A stretch of 64,000 nt of DNA from the NCBI RefSeq assembly GCF_000025525.1, contig NC_013887.1, positions 1,064,729-1,128,728 of the forward strand, given 5' to 3'. Below are positions 29,779 to 38,155 of the stretch, in pieces; positions within the stretch are counted from its first letter, which is position 1; every line of letters starts with the position of its first letter. Source of the stretch: Methanocaldococcus sp. FS406-22. GTDB taxonomy: Archaea; AGJL01; Methanococci; Methanococcales; Methanocaldococcaceae. Made by a program: the position numbers and the translations under genes. A model generated the notes under the pieces. It was not told where the DNA came from and did not search any database. It saw only the letters and a list, made by a program, of their open reading frames with translations.

Positions 29779-31014
29779 TCACATCACAGCAACGTTATGC
29801 ACTACGCCATTACTGTCAATGTAGTAGCTTTGAGCCTCACTCCTAACCCTAACCTTTGATTTATCCCTTCTCTTTTCCCTTCCATCAATTACCCTCGTCC
29901 ATGTAGAGAGAATTTCCATAACAAAATTATAGGCCTCTTCAACTGCGTCCATTGACTTTGATAGAGAGAAAGCAAACTTTAAAATCTCGTGAGCATTCCT
30001 CATCAACTGCATGTCTTGGGAAGCTCTAAACCACATCTCAGGGTCTTCTTGTAATGCTTTAAGATTTACAGCATTGATTGGTTTTTTTAGAAATCTCTCA
30101 TACTTTCTTTCTATTTTCCACTGTTCAGCTGACAAACTCTCAACCGTCTGCTCCCTATTCAAACCATAAAGCCCTAAAATCTCATGATACTTCATATCCT
30201 CAATTTTTGCCTTTGCCAACTCTTCATCGTTGTTAAAGAATAATAAATTCTTCATCTCGCTGTGAAACCTATCACAAACTTCAGTTGGTGGTTCAACTAA
30301 TTTGAAATTAGAAACATCGAAAACAACTGGCTTATACCCAGAGATGTATTTATACTCTAAAACTCTGATAGGGAGGAATCTAAAAATCAAATCAGATGGG
30401 GCCATTTTGCTCAATGGAACTATAGCATAACTATCAAAAGTTGCTGGATTCTCTTTACCCCAACTGTGCCTATACTGCTGTTCTATAATCCTAATGTGTT
30501 CCCTAAGATTAACAACGTCTTTTAATTGCTTTCTGTGTAGGTCATATTCAATAAATACCTCATCATTTGGGAAGATTGACTTTATACAGCATGTTTTTCC
30601 TATACCTTGAGAGCCAAAAATTAACAACCTTAAGTTTGTAAATTTAGCAATTGCTAAGGCAGTTATCACCAAATCATAATTGCCAATGCTCCAGTTATTG
30701 GCTCTTAAGTGGGAGCTAATAGTATCTCTTAAATGAGTTAAAGATTTGATTTTGGAAAGGTCTAACTTAACAACTTTAGAGTTTTCAGAGTGAGTAGATG
30801 GTTGAGTTGGAGTTATAGGGATGATGATTGTGTGATTACCTTGTTTTTCTATTTTGATGTAGCCAAGTTTTTGGAGTTTGTTTAAAGAGTTTGTTAAAGA
30901 ACCACTTTTAACATCTAAACTTTCAATAATTTCCTGTCTGGTAGTTTCTCCATTTTCTAAGATAAAATCAAGAATTTTCTTATCAGTTTCATTAAGTTTT
31001 ATTTTATTATTCAT
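29779..31014 (-). CDS. Winged-helix plus P-loop ATPase of the element
   Basis: About 411 aa. An N-terminal winged HTH (TDKKILDFILENGETTRQEIIESL) is followed by a linker. Then comes an AAA-like domain with Walker A FGSQGIGKTC and a probable Walker B (PVVFDVSNF). The C-terminal half is helical with no known domain. It could be an origin-binding or DNA-handling protein. ATG 31014 overlaps the upstream gene by 8 bp. Confidence 0.75.
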   Translation of the reverse strand: MNNKIKLNETDKKILDFILENGETTRQEIIESLDVKSGSLTNSLNKLQKLGYIKIEKQGNHTIIIPITPTQPSTHSENSKVVKLDLSKIKSLTHLRDTISSHLRANNWSIGNYDLVITALAIAKFTNLRLLIFGSQGIGKTCCIKSIFPNDEVFIEYDLHRKQLKDVVNLREHIRIIEQQYRHSWGKENPATFDSYAIVPLSKMAPSDLIFRFLPIRVLEYKYISGYKPVVFDVSNFKLVEPPTEVCDRFHSEMKNLLFFNNDEELAKAKIEDMKYHEILGLYGLNREQTVESLSAEQWKIERKYERFLKKPINAVNLKALQEDPEMWFRASQDMQLMRNAHEILKFAFSLSKSMDAVEEAYNFVMEILSTWTRVIDGREKRRDKSKVRVRSEAQSYYIDSNGVVHNVAVM

Positions 31015-31195
31015 TTTCACCACCACTTATTTCTTCATCTTCTTCTAAAATTACTAAAACAGCTTTTTTGCCAACATACTCAGCAGGTATTGAAGGATAA
31101 AATCTCGCAGAATTTCCCTGTTCTTTTATTTTTCCAAATATTGCTGGGAATATCATCCTCGCTTTAGTCCATCCCTTTTTCTTTATCTCTGGCAT
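31007..31195 (-). CDS. AbrB/DUF2080-like small DNA-binding protein (copy 1)
   Basis: 62 aa. The motif SARFYPSIPAEYVGKKAVLVILEE is that of DUF2080/AbrB-like swapped-hairpin proteins. A paralogue of the same length lies at 43348-43536. Both are divergent from a winged-helix gene and preceded by the same palindrome, so this gene is part of a duplicated regulatory cassette. Confidence 0.75.
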   Translation of the reverse strand: MPEIKKKGWTKARMIFPAIFGKIKEQGNSARFYPSIPAEYVGKKAVLVILEEDEEISGGENE

Positions 31196-31202
31196 GCTAT
31201 CA

Positions 31203-31243
31203 CTGTTCGAACATCTTTTTACGAACAGTATTATAATTATAGC
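31203..31243 (-). promoter_or_regulatory. Operator copy 1 with TATA box
   Basis: CTGTTCG (31203-31209) and CGAACAG (31222-31228) are inverted arms around an AT-rich centre, 8 bp before the start codon. A TATA-like stretch (TATAATTATAA) follows upstream. The same 25-bp core recurs at 35875-35900, and a shorter form at 43563-43584. Confidence 0.75.
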
Positions 31244-31374
31244 TGTATAAATATTTTTCGGTCGAACAAAAAAATAGTTTCGAATATTTAGAAGTGCCTA
31301 TATTCTTTTTATAAAACAAACTCTAAAAATATGATTAGTCACAAAATGGAAAGTAAGAACAAAATGGTGACAAT

Positions 31375-31704
31375 ATGGAAGGACTCATAAAGCTATTGGC
31401 AAAAAAACACGTAAAAGAAATACTCCAATATTTAGACACTTACGGCGAGGTTCATTTTGGACAACTCCACAAAGATTTAGGAATTCACAAAGGAACATTA
31501 GGAAATGTTTTAGAAGAGTTAGTAGATGCAGGACTCCTCAATAAGAGAAGAGAAGACACAGGGACATTATTACCAAGAACATACTACTCACTAACGGACT
31601 TTGGCAGGAAAGTATTGATACTCATGAGAGCTATAAACATGTTAGGAACTAATCCAAATATTGAAGTATATCAAAAAGATAATAAAATAATAGTAGCAAT
31701 TTAG
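31375..31704 (+). CDS. Winged-helix regulator (copy 1)
   Basis: 109 aa. ArsR/PadR-like winged helix: VKEILQYLDTYGEVHFGQL, LGIHKGTLGNVLEELVDAGLL and TYYSLTDFGRKVL. It is paralogous to 43694-44041. It is divergent from the AbrB-like gene with the palindrome between, so it is a good candidate for the protein that binds it. Confidence 0.85.
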   Translation: MEGLIKLLAKKHVKEILQYLDTYGEVHFGQLHKDLGIHKGTLGNVLEELVDAGLLNKRREDTGTLLPRTYYSLTDFGRKVLILMRAINMLGTNPNIEVYQKDNKIIVAI

Positions 31705-31711
31705 ATAAAAC

Positions 31712-32070
31712 TCTTTGCAAACTTTTGCAAATCCAAAAATAAGCCCAAATTGTTGAGATTCAAAACATCCAAAAAATTGCGTTTTGGCAATTTACAGAAT
31801 AAAAAAGGAAGAAAATTTAAAAAGACAAGTATATATCTCTATGCAAAGGATTTGCAACAAAATCCGTTAGTTTGCAACAAAATTATCGGATTTGCAACGT
31901 TTGCAAAATATATAATATAATATAGATATACAATATAGATATACTTTCTATAAATGTTTCTTTTATTTTTTACTTTATTATATATTTATTTAGTATTTAG
32001 CTTTGCAAACGTTGCAAATCGTTGCATTTCTTTGCATCTCGTTGCATTTCTTTGCATCTTTTTGCAAAAC
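31712..32070. repeat. Iteron-like TTTGCAA array around an AT-only core (candidate origin 1)
   Basis: Left arm: TTTGCAA units at 31851, 31871 and 31891 with exact 20-bp spacing, plus further copies at 31716 and 31726. A perfect 18-bp inverted repeat (31890-31907 and 32002-32019) flanks a 94-bp stretch that is almost all A/T. Right arm: seven TTGCA units, the last six exactly 10 bp apart (32011 to 32061). The layout is that of a replication origin with iterons and an unwinding region. Confidence 0.75.
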
Positions 32071-32144
32071 TGTATATTTCTAATATCTCACAAAAATAAG
32101 CCATACTCATTGAGTTTAATAACTTTTTAGGTTAGGGGGAGAAC

Positions 32145-33515
32145 ATGGATAAAGCAAAAAGAGGGAGGTATTTTGATTTAGATGTGTTGAACGGTTATGA
32201 GTTTGAAGAATTTGTTGCCCGATTGTTGAGATTAATGGGATATGAAGATGTCCAAGTAACTCAAAGAACGGGGGATAAAGGTAAAGATATTATTGCCTAT
32301 TCTAATCATGGGAAGCCATTCAGATATAAAGTTATCGTTGAATGCAAACACACTAAGAGTGTTGGAAGGCCAGTAATTCAAAAGCTTCAAGGAGCTTTGT
32401 TGCATGAGTTGGGAGAGGACAAGTATATAAAAGGTATTGTAGTAACTTCTGGAAAATTTACCAAAGAGGCTATAGAATATACTGAAGAGATTAATAAAAA
32501 GCATGGTAGTTGGATGGAGATTGAATTAATTGATGGTAAAAAATTGTATGAACTGTGTAAAAAGCATGGGATTAAGATTGTTAGTGGGAATATTCAAGTA
32601 GTTTCAGACATCACCTTTAAACATTTGCCAAAAGAGGAAGTTAAAAAGAGAACTATTAATGAATTAGGGTTTATCAAAGGAATTGAGAAAACTACCTATC
32701 AAGTAAAGACGTGGAAGTCTTATTACCCCTATTATTGTGTAAGGTATTCTGTTCACTCCCAAGTCTGCACCAAGGTTGGTTGTATTTATGAGGTTAATGT
32801 TGATGATGAATTATTATTTGTGGATGGGGTTACTGGGAAAGTATTGGATAACTTACCACATGGCTTTTTTAGATTTTCTCCTGAGAATATGACTAAAATT
32901 CCTGAAGAGGAGAAGAATTTAATTAGACCTTTTAATTTTTCTGTTGATGAGCTTGAACAAAAGGTTATTGACTCTATAATCAATAAATACACTAAAGAGG
33001 TTGTTTATAGGGGTAAAAATAATGTTGAATATAGGAAGGTTTGCTCTCCAAAGAAAAAAGATATTTTAATTAAGGAGTCTTATCCAATATATCTGCCTCA
33101 ATATACTAACAGCATTAAAATTCAGGAGACTAATTATAATCAAAGTATCGTGGCTAATGAGAGGGATATATTTAAGATTAGTGATGATTTGGCTTTTTGT
33201 AAGGTTTGTGGTAGGGCAGTTCCTATTGGAGAAAGGTATGTTTGTCCAGTGTGTGGTAGGATTTTAGGAGCTTGCCATGTGATTTTTGATTATTTGGATG
33301 AAACTCCAGTGTGTCCAGACCATGCAATTCCAAGAAAGTTATATTTAAAAACAATATACTTTGCCTCTAAGGAAAATCTTGAAAAGTTTAATAACATGTG
33401 GGCTACAATGTCTTTATGGGAGAGGATTACTACTGATTCAACTTTAATGAAAGTTCTTATAGTGGTTGGAATTATTACGGTGTTTTATTTGATTAAAATC
33501 TTGGGAGGAGGATAA
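32145..33515 (+). CDS. Mrr-like restriction endonuclease with zinc ribbon and C-terminal membrane helix
   Basis: 456 aa. The N-terminal PD-(D/E)xK Mrr domain shows FEEFVARLLRLMGYEDV, GDKGKDII and VIVECKH. The middle part is unknown. Near residues 350-395 lie two zinc-binding clusters (CKVCGRAVP, CPVCGRILGACH, CPDH). The end is one membrane helix (VLIVVGIITVFYLI). It could cleave invading DNA at the membrane; another role in element transfer is possible. 26 more open codons follow the stop in frame (33516-33593). Confidence 0.8.
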   Translation: MDKAKRGRYFDLDVLNGYEFEEFVARLLRLMGYEDVQVTQRTGDKGKDIIAYSNHGKPFRYKVIVECKHTKSVGRPVIQKLQGALLHELGEDKYIKGIVVTSGKFTKEAIEYTEEINKKHGSWMEIELIDGKKLYELCKKHGIKIVSGNIQVVSDITFKHLPKEEVKKRTINELGFIKGIEKTTYQVKTWKSYYPYYCVRYSVHSQVCTKVGCIYEVNVDDELLFVDGVTGKVLDNLPHGFFRFSPENMTKIPEEEKNLIRPFNFSVDELEQKVIDSIINKYTKEVVYRGKNNVEYRKVCSPKKKDILIKESYPIYLPQYTNSIKIQETNYNQSIVANERDIFKISDDLAFCKVCGRAVPIGERYVCPVCGRILGACHVIFDYLDETPVCPDHAIPRKLYLKTIYFASKENLEKFNNMWATMSLWERITTDSTLMKVLIVVGIITVFYLIKILGGG

Positions 33516-33618
33516 GATGATGGAAAAGGTGAGCAATACTTAAGCAAAGAAACAGACCCAGAGTTTTGGGTTTCATTAGCCCGTAGAAAAGATTAATATT
33601 TAATCTTTGGTGATTCCT

Positions 33619-34089
33619 ATGGCAACTACTTATGAGCTAATTATCTATGGGAAGGTTCAGCATGTTGGATTTAGAGATAGAATTGAGAATATAGGTAGAG
33701 GTTTAGGCATTAGTGGAGTTGTTTATAATTACAAAGATGGAACTGTAAGAATTTTGGCTAATTTTGATGATGAGGAAATTAAGGAGCTGTTTAAAAAGAG
33801 TATTAAAGCTTTGAGTAAGAAGGATAAACTTATTGAAATTGAAAGAATTGAAGAAAGAGAGCTAAATACCTACATTGAGTTTCCAGAGGGGATTAATAGA
33901 ATTTCAGCAGATGATTTAATTGAGTTGAATAAAAAGCTTGATGAGGGGGTTAAATACATTAAGTTGATATTTGGAGAGTTGGAGGGGCATACTAAAATCT
34001 TAGAGAAGATTGACAGTAAATTAGATAAATTGAATAGTATAGATGAGAAGTTAGATAAGATTATAAAGTTGCTGGAGCAAAAACTCTAA
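33619..34089 (+). CDS. Acylphosphatase domain fused to a coiled coil
   Basis: About 156 aa. Residues 1-85 match acylphosphatase ([12 protein letters not shown] with catalytic Arg; [11 protein letters not shown] with Asn). The rest is a heptad-rich helix ending in [10 protein letters not shown] and [11 protein letters not shown]. Acylphosphatases are normally 90 aa single domains, so the tail is unusual and suggests a scaffold or oligomer role. ATG 33619 follows GGTGAT; a TTG start lies 12 bp upstream. Confidence 0.8.
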   Translation: MATTYELIIYGKVQHVGFRDRIENIGRGLGISGVVYNYKDGTVRILANFDDEEIKELFKKSIKALSKKDKLIEIERIEERELNTYIEFPEGINRISADDLIELNKKLDEGVKYIKLIFGELEGHTKILEKIDSKLDKLNSIDEKLDKIIKLLEQKL

Positions 34090-34283
34090 AAACTCTAAGC
34101 CCTCTCCTTGTCTTTTTCTATTTTGTTGCTTCTATGAGATGCTACAATAGATATATCTAAAATTATAAATATAGCGAAACATTTTAATATTAGTTAAATT
34201 ATACTAAACATTGAAAGTGATAAATCTTTTATGTTTTTTATATTTGAGGGTTACTGTTATTTTTGTTATTTGGGAGGGGGATT

Positions 34284-35204
34284 ATGGACAAAGACATTCT
34301 TTTAGCAGTGTTTTGTGATGTTGTTAATGAGGTTTTTGGTGAGGATGTTAAATATGTCAAAAAGAAAACACGATATATGAAATTGTTTATCCTAACAATG
34401 GACAGATTAGGGGAGAGAGTTGGTTATGATGAAATACCAATTGCCTATGGTTGGTATAAATTTGGAATTTTTAGTTTTGAAGCTCATGAGATGTTTAGTA
34501 GGGATATTTATTATATCGACCCTATAGCTCCACATCTAAAAATCCCTCAAGAATTTGAGAATATCCAAAAAACTATAAAACATATCGTTAAAAATTTGGC
34601 AGGTAAGTTTAAAATGACATGGGATGATTTTGATAAATTCATTCATGAAGAATTGCCTGATGGAGAAGTCAAAGAATTTTACAGAACCGTTAAAAAGGTA
34701 AATGATGCTTTTGATTTATTAATATCCGATAAAATAACATTGTCATCTATTTTCAATCTTGGGACTTCAAAAGTCGATGCATTGAGGGAAGCGATTGAGC
34801 ATTTAGAAAATTCTATTAAATTTAAGTATATGGTAGAGGATAGGGAGGAGGCATTGTATTATTATACCGATTCTTTAATGTTATTTTTAGATAATTATAG
34901 AGATAATGCTACTTGTAAAGAGATATTAAAAGATATGAGGCAGATATTTGAAGATGACGTTTTAAGCATTATATCTCCATATCCTGAAACATTGAGAGGC
35001 AATGAAGAGAAGAAGGGAGTAGAGTTAGAAAGATGTCTTGAAGTCATTAATAACAAAATAGAAATGCTATATAATAAGATTGATACTATTGAAAATAGAT
35101 ATATGGAATACTTCCCAACTTATGATGATTTAGTTGATGATATCAGAAAAATAGAGATTAGTGAGGAGTTGAATTCAAAAATTTTGGAAATATTGCACAA
35201 GTGA
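34284..35204 (+). CDS. Element protein with Panacea-like N-terminus, upstream of a PIN gene
   Basis: About 306 aa. The N-terminal region (KLFILTMDRLGERVGYDEIPIAYGWYKFGIFSFE) recalls Panacea/DUF4065-type domains that act as antitoxins. The C-terminal half is helical and ends in a coiled coil (CLEVINNKIEMLYNKID). The stop is 13 bp before the PIN start, so the two form a pair. GGGAGGGGG precedes ATG 34284. The domain call is weak. Confidence 0.6.
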   Translation: MDKDILLAVFCDVVNEVFGEDVKYVKKKTRYMKLFILTMDRLGERVGYDEIPIAYGWYKFGIFSFEAHEMFSRDIYYIDPIAPHLKIPQEFENIQKTIKHIVKNLAGKFKMTWDDFDKFIHEELPDGEVKEFYRTVKKVNDAFDLLISDKITLSSIFNLGTSKVDALREAIEHLENSIKFKYMVEDREEALYYYTDSLMLFLDNYRDNATCKEILKDMRQIFEDDVLSIISPYPETLRGNEEKKGVELERCLEVINNKIEMLYNKIDTIENRYMEYFPTYDDLVDDIRKIEISEELNSKILEILHK

Positions 35205-35217
35205 GTGAGGGGATAGT

Positions 35218-35733
35218 GTGGATTTGTTTTTGGATACTTGTGTTATTATATCCTACCATATACCATGTCATCCCCATAATAAAATAGTTTCGGATTTTTA
35301 TAGCAACAATCATATAAACTCTCAAACAACTTGTCAGAGGGTTGAAAGAGAAGTTAATAAAAAGTTGAGAGAGATTTTAGAAGAGTTTAAGAACTCAGGT
35401 GAGCTTTCTGATACTGATATAAGGAAGATTAGGCATGCAGTTAAGAAGTTTCTTAGAAATATTTTTATAGATGACTTTAGTAAATTAGATGATTTTTTAT
35501 TTGATGATTTAATCATGTTTATTGGAAATACCATACCTAACTCTTCTGATAGAATAATATTTGCTAATGCCGTACTTTGGTGCTGGCGTTATAACCCAGA
35601 CCATCCAGTTTTCCTAACACTTGATAAAAATGATTATCATGATATTCCAAATATCGAAAATTCCGTGGATAATTGGATATCTGCCAATAAAATTAACATA
35701 AATAAACGGCTAAATATATGTATATTGCTCTAA
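35218..35733 (+). CDS. PIN-domain protein (copy 1)
   Basis: 171 aa. PIN nuclease pattern: LFLDTCVIISY with first Asp, a middle acidic site (SSDRIIFANAVL) and VFLTLDKNDYHD at the end. Such proteins cut RNA as toxins. It starts at GTG after GAGGGG and directly follows the Panacea-like gene, probable antitoxin partner. Confidence 0.8.
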   Translation: MDLFLDTCVIISYHIPCHPHNKIVSDFYSNNHINSQTTCQRVEREVNKKLREILEEFKNSGELSDTDIRKIRHAVKKFLRNIFIDDFSKLDDFLFDDLIMFIGNTIPNSSDRIIFANAVLWCWRYNPDHPVFLTLDKNDYHDIPNIENSVDNWISANKININKRLNICILL

Positions 35734-35850
35734 TTATTATTACTTAAGGGGCTTACTCTCCTTTTTCTTTCTGTTATATCTATTTTCTCTTTTTAGTTAA
35801 TGTCATTAACTTTTTTAATATCACATATTAACTTTTTTAGAGAGAAAGGT

Positions 35851-35900
35851 TTTTATATGGTTATAATTATAATACTGTTCGTAAAAAGATGTTCGAACAT
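35851..35900 (+). promoter_or_regulatory. Operator copy 2 with TATA box
   Basis: TTTTATATGG at 35851-35860 followed by CTGTTCG (35875-35881) and CGAACAT (35894-35900). The core is the exact reverse complement of operator 1 over 25 bp. It points to the right, towards the GC-rich RNA candidate and the run of small genes after it. Confidence 0.75.
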
Positions 35901-35940
35901 AATTTTAATAACAAACTTTATCACATGACCACCCAAGTAT

Positions 35941-36055
35941 ATGATGGGTAGGTTCAAAACCTACCCTGATTGGGTGGGATGTAAGCCCGGTATTACTGCT
36001 TTCAGTGGGCCTTCAGGTGTTGGTATTACTGCCCCCACTCCCTCCCACTAATATG
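35941..36055 (+). ncRNA. GC-rich structured RNA candidate, with a possible 36-aa ORF
   Basis: Hairpin GGGTAGG-ttcaaaa-CCTACCC comes first. A nested stem-loop, GCCC...ACTG-cttt-CAGT-GGGC, follows, and GGTATTACTGC occurs twice. An outer GTGGGA/TCCCAC pair closes the region. The GC content is far above the element average. ATG 35941 opens a 36-codon frame ending at 36051, rich in Gly, Pro and Thr (GPSGVGITAPTPSH). Either a structured RNA or a peptide fits. Confidence 0.5.
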
Positions 36056-36125
36056 ATTTTTTAATTAATATAAAAGACAGGGCGGGATGAAGCCCACTAT
36101 TTCTTTAAATCTAAAAATGGAGGGG

Positions 36126-36380
36126 ATGGTAATGGATTCTTGGGAGTATATTAAGAAAAGAGATGAGATGATGGGTAAGCTGCATGAGAGCTACAATATG
36201 TTGATGAAGGTTGCAGGTATTGAGAGTGAGACTGCTAAGATTATTGACAAGTTTAAGAAAGAGATTGATAAAATTGATTTGAGAAGAATGAAAGGAGAGA
36301 TAACCGTTGAAGAGGCTTATAAACAATTAGTAGAGATTGAGAAAAAGATTGTTGAGGAGATTCCAGAGTTCTGGAATTAG
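36126..36380 (+). CDS. Small helical protein of unknown function
   Basis: 84 aa. Charged alpha-helical, starting MVMDSWEYIKKRDEMM with coiled-coil potential (FKKEIDKIDLRRMKGEITVEEA). ATG 36126 follows GGAGGGG. It is the first gene of a series of small plus-strand genes behind operator 2. Confidence 0.7.
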   Translation: MVMDSWEYIKKRDEMMGKLHESYNMLMKVAGIESETAKIIDKFKKEIDKIDLRRMKGEITVEEAYKQLVEIEKKIVEEIPEFWN

Positions 36381-36406
36381 ACCAGGGGCAGGAATGGTGG
36401 GATAGG

Positions 36407-36553
36407 ATGGATATTGATAAGTGGTTTTTTGAAAGAATGATTGAAAAGAATCCTTTTGCGGCTGCATTGTTTGCAATTGAGAGATGTAATGAAAATGAGC
36501 AGAAAAAACTGAAGCAGATATTCAAGAAGAAAATTAAGAAGATGTATAAATAG
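36407..36553 (+). CDS. 48-aa basic helical peptide
   Basis: Begins MDIDKWFFERMIEKNPF and ends in a Lys-rich tail (FKKKIKKMYK). A GGTGGGATAGG ribosome site lies just upstream. A strong hairpin follows the stop codon. Its function is unknown; it could bind nucleic acid. Confidence 0.65.
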   Translation: MDIDKWFFERMIEKNPFAAALFAIERCNENEQKKLKQIFKKKIKKMYK

Positions 36554-36555
36554 CT

Positions 36556-36600
36556 AGGCGGGGGGGCTTAAGCCCTGCCACCAGTTTTTTTCTTTTCTTA
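36556..36600 (+). terminator. GC hairpin with T-tract
   Basis: GGCGGGGGGGCTTAAGCCCTGCC forms a stem around CTTAAG, followed by a run of T (about 36586-36600). It sits between small genes, so it may stop or attenuate transcription. Confidence 0.55.
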
Positions 36601-36624
36601 AAACTACTTTTGGAGGTGGATAAT

Positions 36625-36951
36625 ATGTGGATTAGGACTTCTTCTGGTAAAGGATTATTCAATCCAGATGCTGGAGTTATGATTTCTGCAAGATGTAGCA
36701 TGTTGAAGGATAAAGAGAAGATAGCTGTAATTTCAGTTTCTGCAGAGGGTCTCCATACGGAAGATGTCTATGGATTTGGTCTTGGAAAATTTGAAGTTAG
36801 AGTAAAAGGAGATAGGGTAGATGACATGTGGAAAGATGCAGAGGGTATCTGTAAGAAGGTAATTTCTGTATTGTGGGAGTTTTTGAAAGAAGGGAAAGAT
36901 TTTGACATGGAAGATGTTTTTAAAATGGTTTTAAAGGAGGTGAGAGCGTGA
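36625..36951 (+). CDS. Small protein of unknown function (element)
   Basis: 108 aa beginning MWIRTSSGKGLFNP, mixed alpha/beta, with GEGLHTEDVYGFGLGKFEVRV-like strands in the middle and a helical end. ATG 36625 is chosen over TTG 36610 because GGAGGTGG lies 5 bp before it. Its stop overlaps the next start by 4 bp. Confidence 0.7.
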   Translation: MWIRTSSGKGLFNPDAGVMISARCSMLKDKEKIAVISVSAEGLHTEDVYGFGLGKFEVRVKGDRVDDMWKDAEGICKKVISVLWEFLKEGKDFDMEDVFKMVLKEVRA

Positions 36952-37223
36952 GGTTCTTGGTGGTTAAAACAAGACACGCAGTTAGGAGGATTAATGTTGA
37001 TAGGATTATTAACATTCAGTCTTTTGATAATAAGGTTAAGATTCTTTATGATATTGGTGGGGAGTGTCATAGTGTGGAGTTAGAGGTTAAGGGCTCTGCT
37101 GAGCATGTTGCTGATTATATTATGAACATGATTTTGAGTGATATAAAGTTGATTGATTTAAGAGACATGGAAAGGCTTGAGTTTAAAAAGGCTTCAGAGT
37201 TGGCTGGGAAAATTCCTGCATAG
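36948..37223 (+). CDS. Small protein of unknown function (element)
   Basis: 91 aa, GTG start overlapping the previous stop. Pattern of beta strands then helix (RRINVDRIINIQSF, VKILYDIGGECHSVEL). No family is recognised. Confidence 0.7.
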   Translation: MRFLVVKTRHAVRRINVDRIINIQSFDNKVKILYDIGGECHSVELEVKGSAEHVADYIMNMILSDIKLIDLRDMERLEFKKASELAGKIPA

Positions 37224-37274
37224 GGCTTTTTTTATTTTAAATCTTTTTTGGATAAAAACTTTTTGGTGGTGTTT

Positions 37275-37499
37275 ATGGCTTGGGATTTTGAGTTTGGTTA
37301 TTCAATCTTGACGTTACATAAAAAAGAAAGTGGGAAGTCGTTAGAAGTTAAGATTTTTGACATTGGGGATGTTGAGAATATACGTATTAGAGAGACTACT
37401 TGGGGAAGGTTGGGCACTTCACAAAATGAAGTTAGATTAACATTCGAAGATTTAGAGTATATTTATGAAAAAGCTAAGGCGTTTTTAAAGAAAAATTAA
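37275..37499 (+). CDS. Small protein of unknown function (element)
   Basis: 74 aa starting MAWDFEFGYSILTLHKKE, alpha/beta. ATG 37275 follows GGTGGTG. It belongs to the same run of small genes and is not recognised. Confidence 0.65.
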   Translation: MAWDFEFGYSILTLHKKESGKSLEVKIFDIGDVENIRIRETTWGRLGTSQNEVRLTFEDLEYIYEKAKAFLKKN

Positions 37500-37520
37500 A
37501 ACTCTTTTTTGGTGATTTTT

Positions 37521-37937
37521 ATGGGAAATATAAGGATTGAGACAAAGCTTAAAGATTTGGAGGGGCTTGGAGATTGGATGCTCAGTAGGAAATATAGTTA
37601 TGGCTATGTAAGGAATACAATTAAATGGCTTAAGGAGATTTATAATATTTTTGGTAGTTTGGAAGTGTCTGAAGAGGATATTAATATAATTGATGATGTT
37701 TTAAAGAGGAAGAGAATGAAAACTGCTTTAAGGAGGTATAAGGAGTTTTTAGATTCAAAATCAATTGTAAGAAAAAGTGCTATTAAAAGTGGGAAATCTG
37801 TAAGGATTCCTCTAAAAGAGCTGTTTTATATTAACAATCAAGGTTTAAACATTAATTACGATGTTCTGAAAAAATTAGGTGTAAGTGAGGCAATATTTAT
37901 GGAAAAGTTAAGAAAGGGAGATTTTAGAGTAGTGTAA
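37521..37937 (+). CDS. SAM-like (core-binding-type) protein without catalytic domain
   Basis: 138 aa. The helical pattern with SYGYVRNTIKWLKEIYNIFG and TALRRYKEFL recalls the core-binding domain of tyrosine recombinases, but no catalytic domain follows. The last 42 bp recur at 44075-44116 with one mismatch. It could be a recombination accessory protein. Confidence 0.6.
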   Translation: MGNIRIETKLKDLEGLGDWMLSRKYSYGYVRNTIKWLKEIYNIFGSLEVSEEDINIIDDVLKRKRMKTALRRYKEFLDSKSIVRKSAIKSGKSVRIPLKELFYINNQGLNINYDVLKKLGVSEAIFMEKLRKGDFRVV

Positions 37938-38031
37938 TTAAAGGTTGTGCTTCATTATACCACAACTACTTAAACTTTATAATGTATAGTGTATAATGTA
38001 TAATTTAGTATAAAAAATGGAGTTGGTTATT

Positions 38032-38148
38032 ATGGACAACCAAACTTTGTTTATGATTATGGGGTTGGCATCTTTGGGATTAATTGTTTTATTGTCATTA
38101 GCTTTGTATGTTTGGTATTTTAAATTGGGGGTGGTAAAAAAGCGTTAG
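38032..38148 (+). CDS. 38-aa single-helix membrane peptide
   Basis: MDNQTLF, then one long hydrophobic helix (MGLASLGLIVLLSLALYVWY) and a basic C-terminus. A TATA-like stretch precedes it. Tiny membrane peptides of this sort are common in archaeal viruses. Confidence 0.6.
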   Translation: MDNQTLFMIMGLASLGLIVLLSLALYVWYFKLGVVKKR

Positions 38149-38155
38149 AAACTAA

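Noticed and set aside
31712-32070. CRISPR array
   Set aside because: The units are 7-10 bp with 10-20 bp phasing and no unique spacers of constant length. No CRISPR array was seen elsewhere in the window.
33516-33593. Separate gene after the Mrr-like protein
   Set aside because: The 26 open codons have no start codon; the ATGs present are in another frame and end after eight codons.
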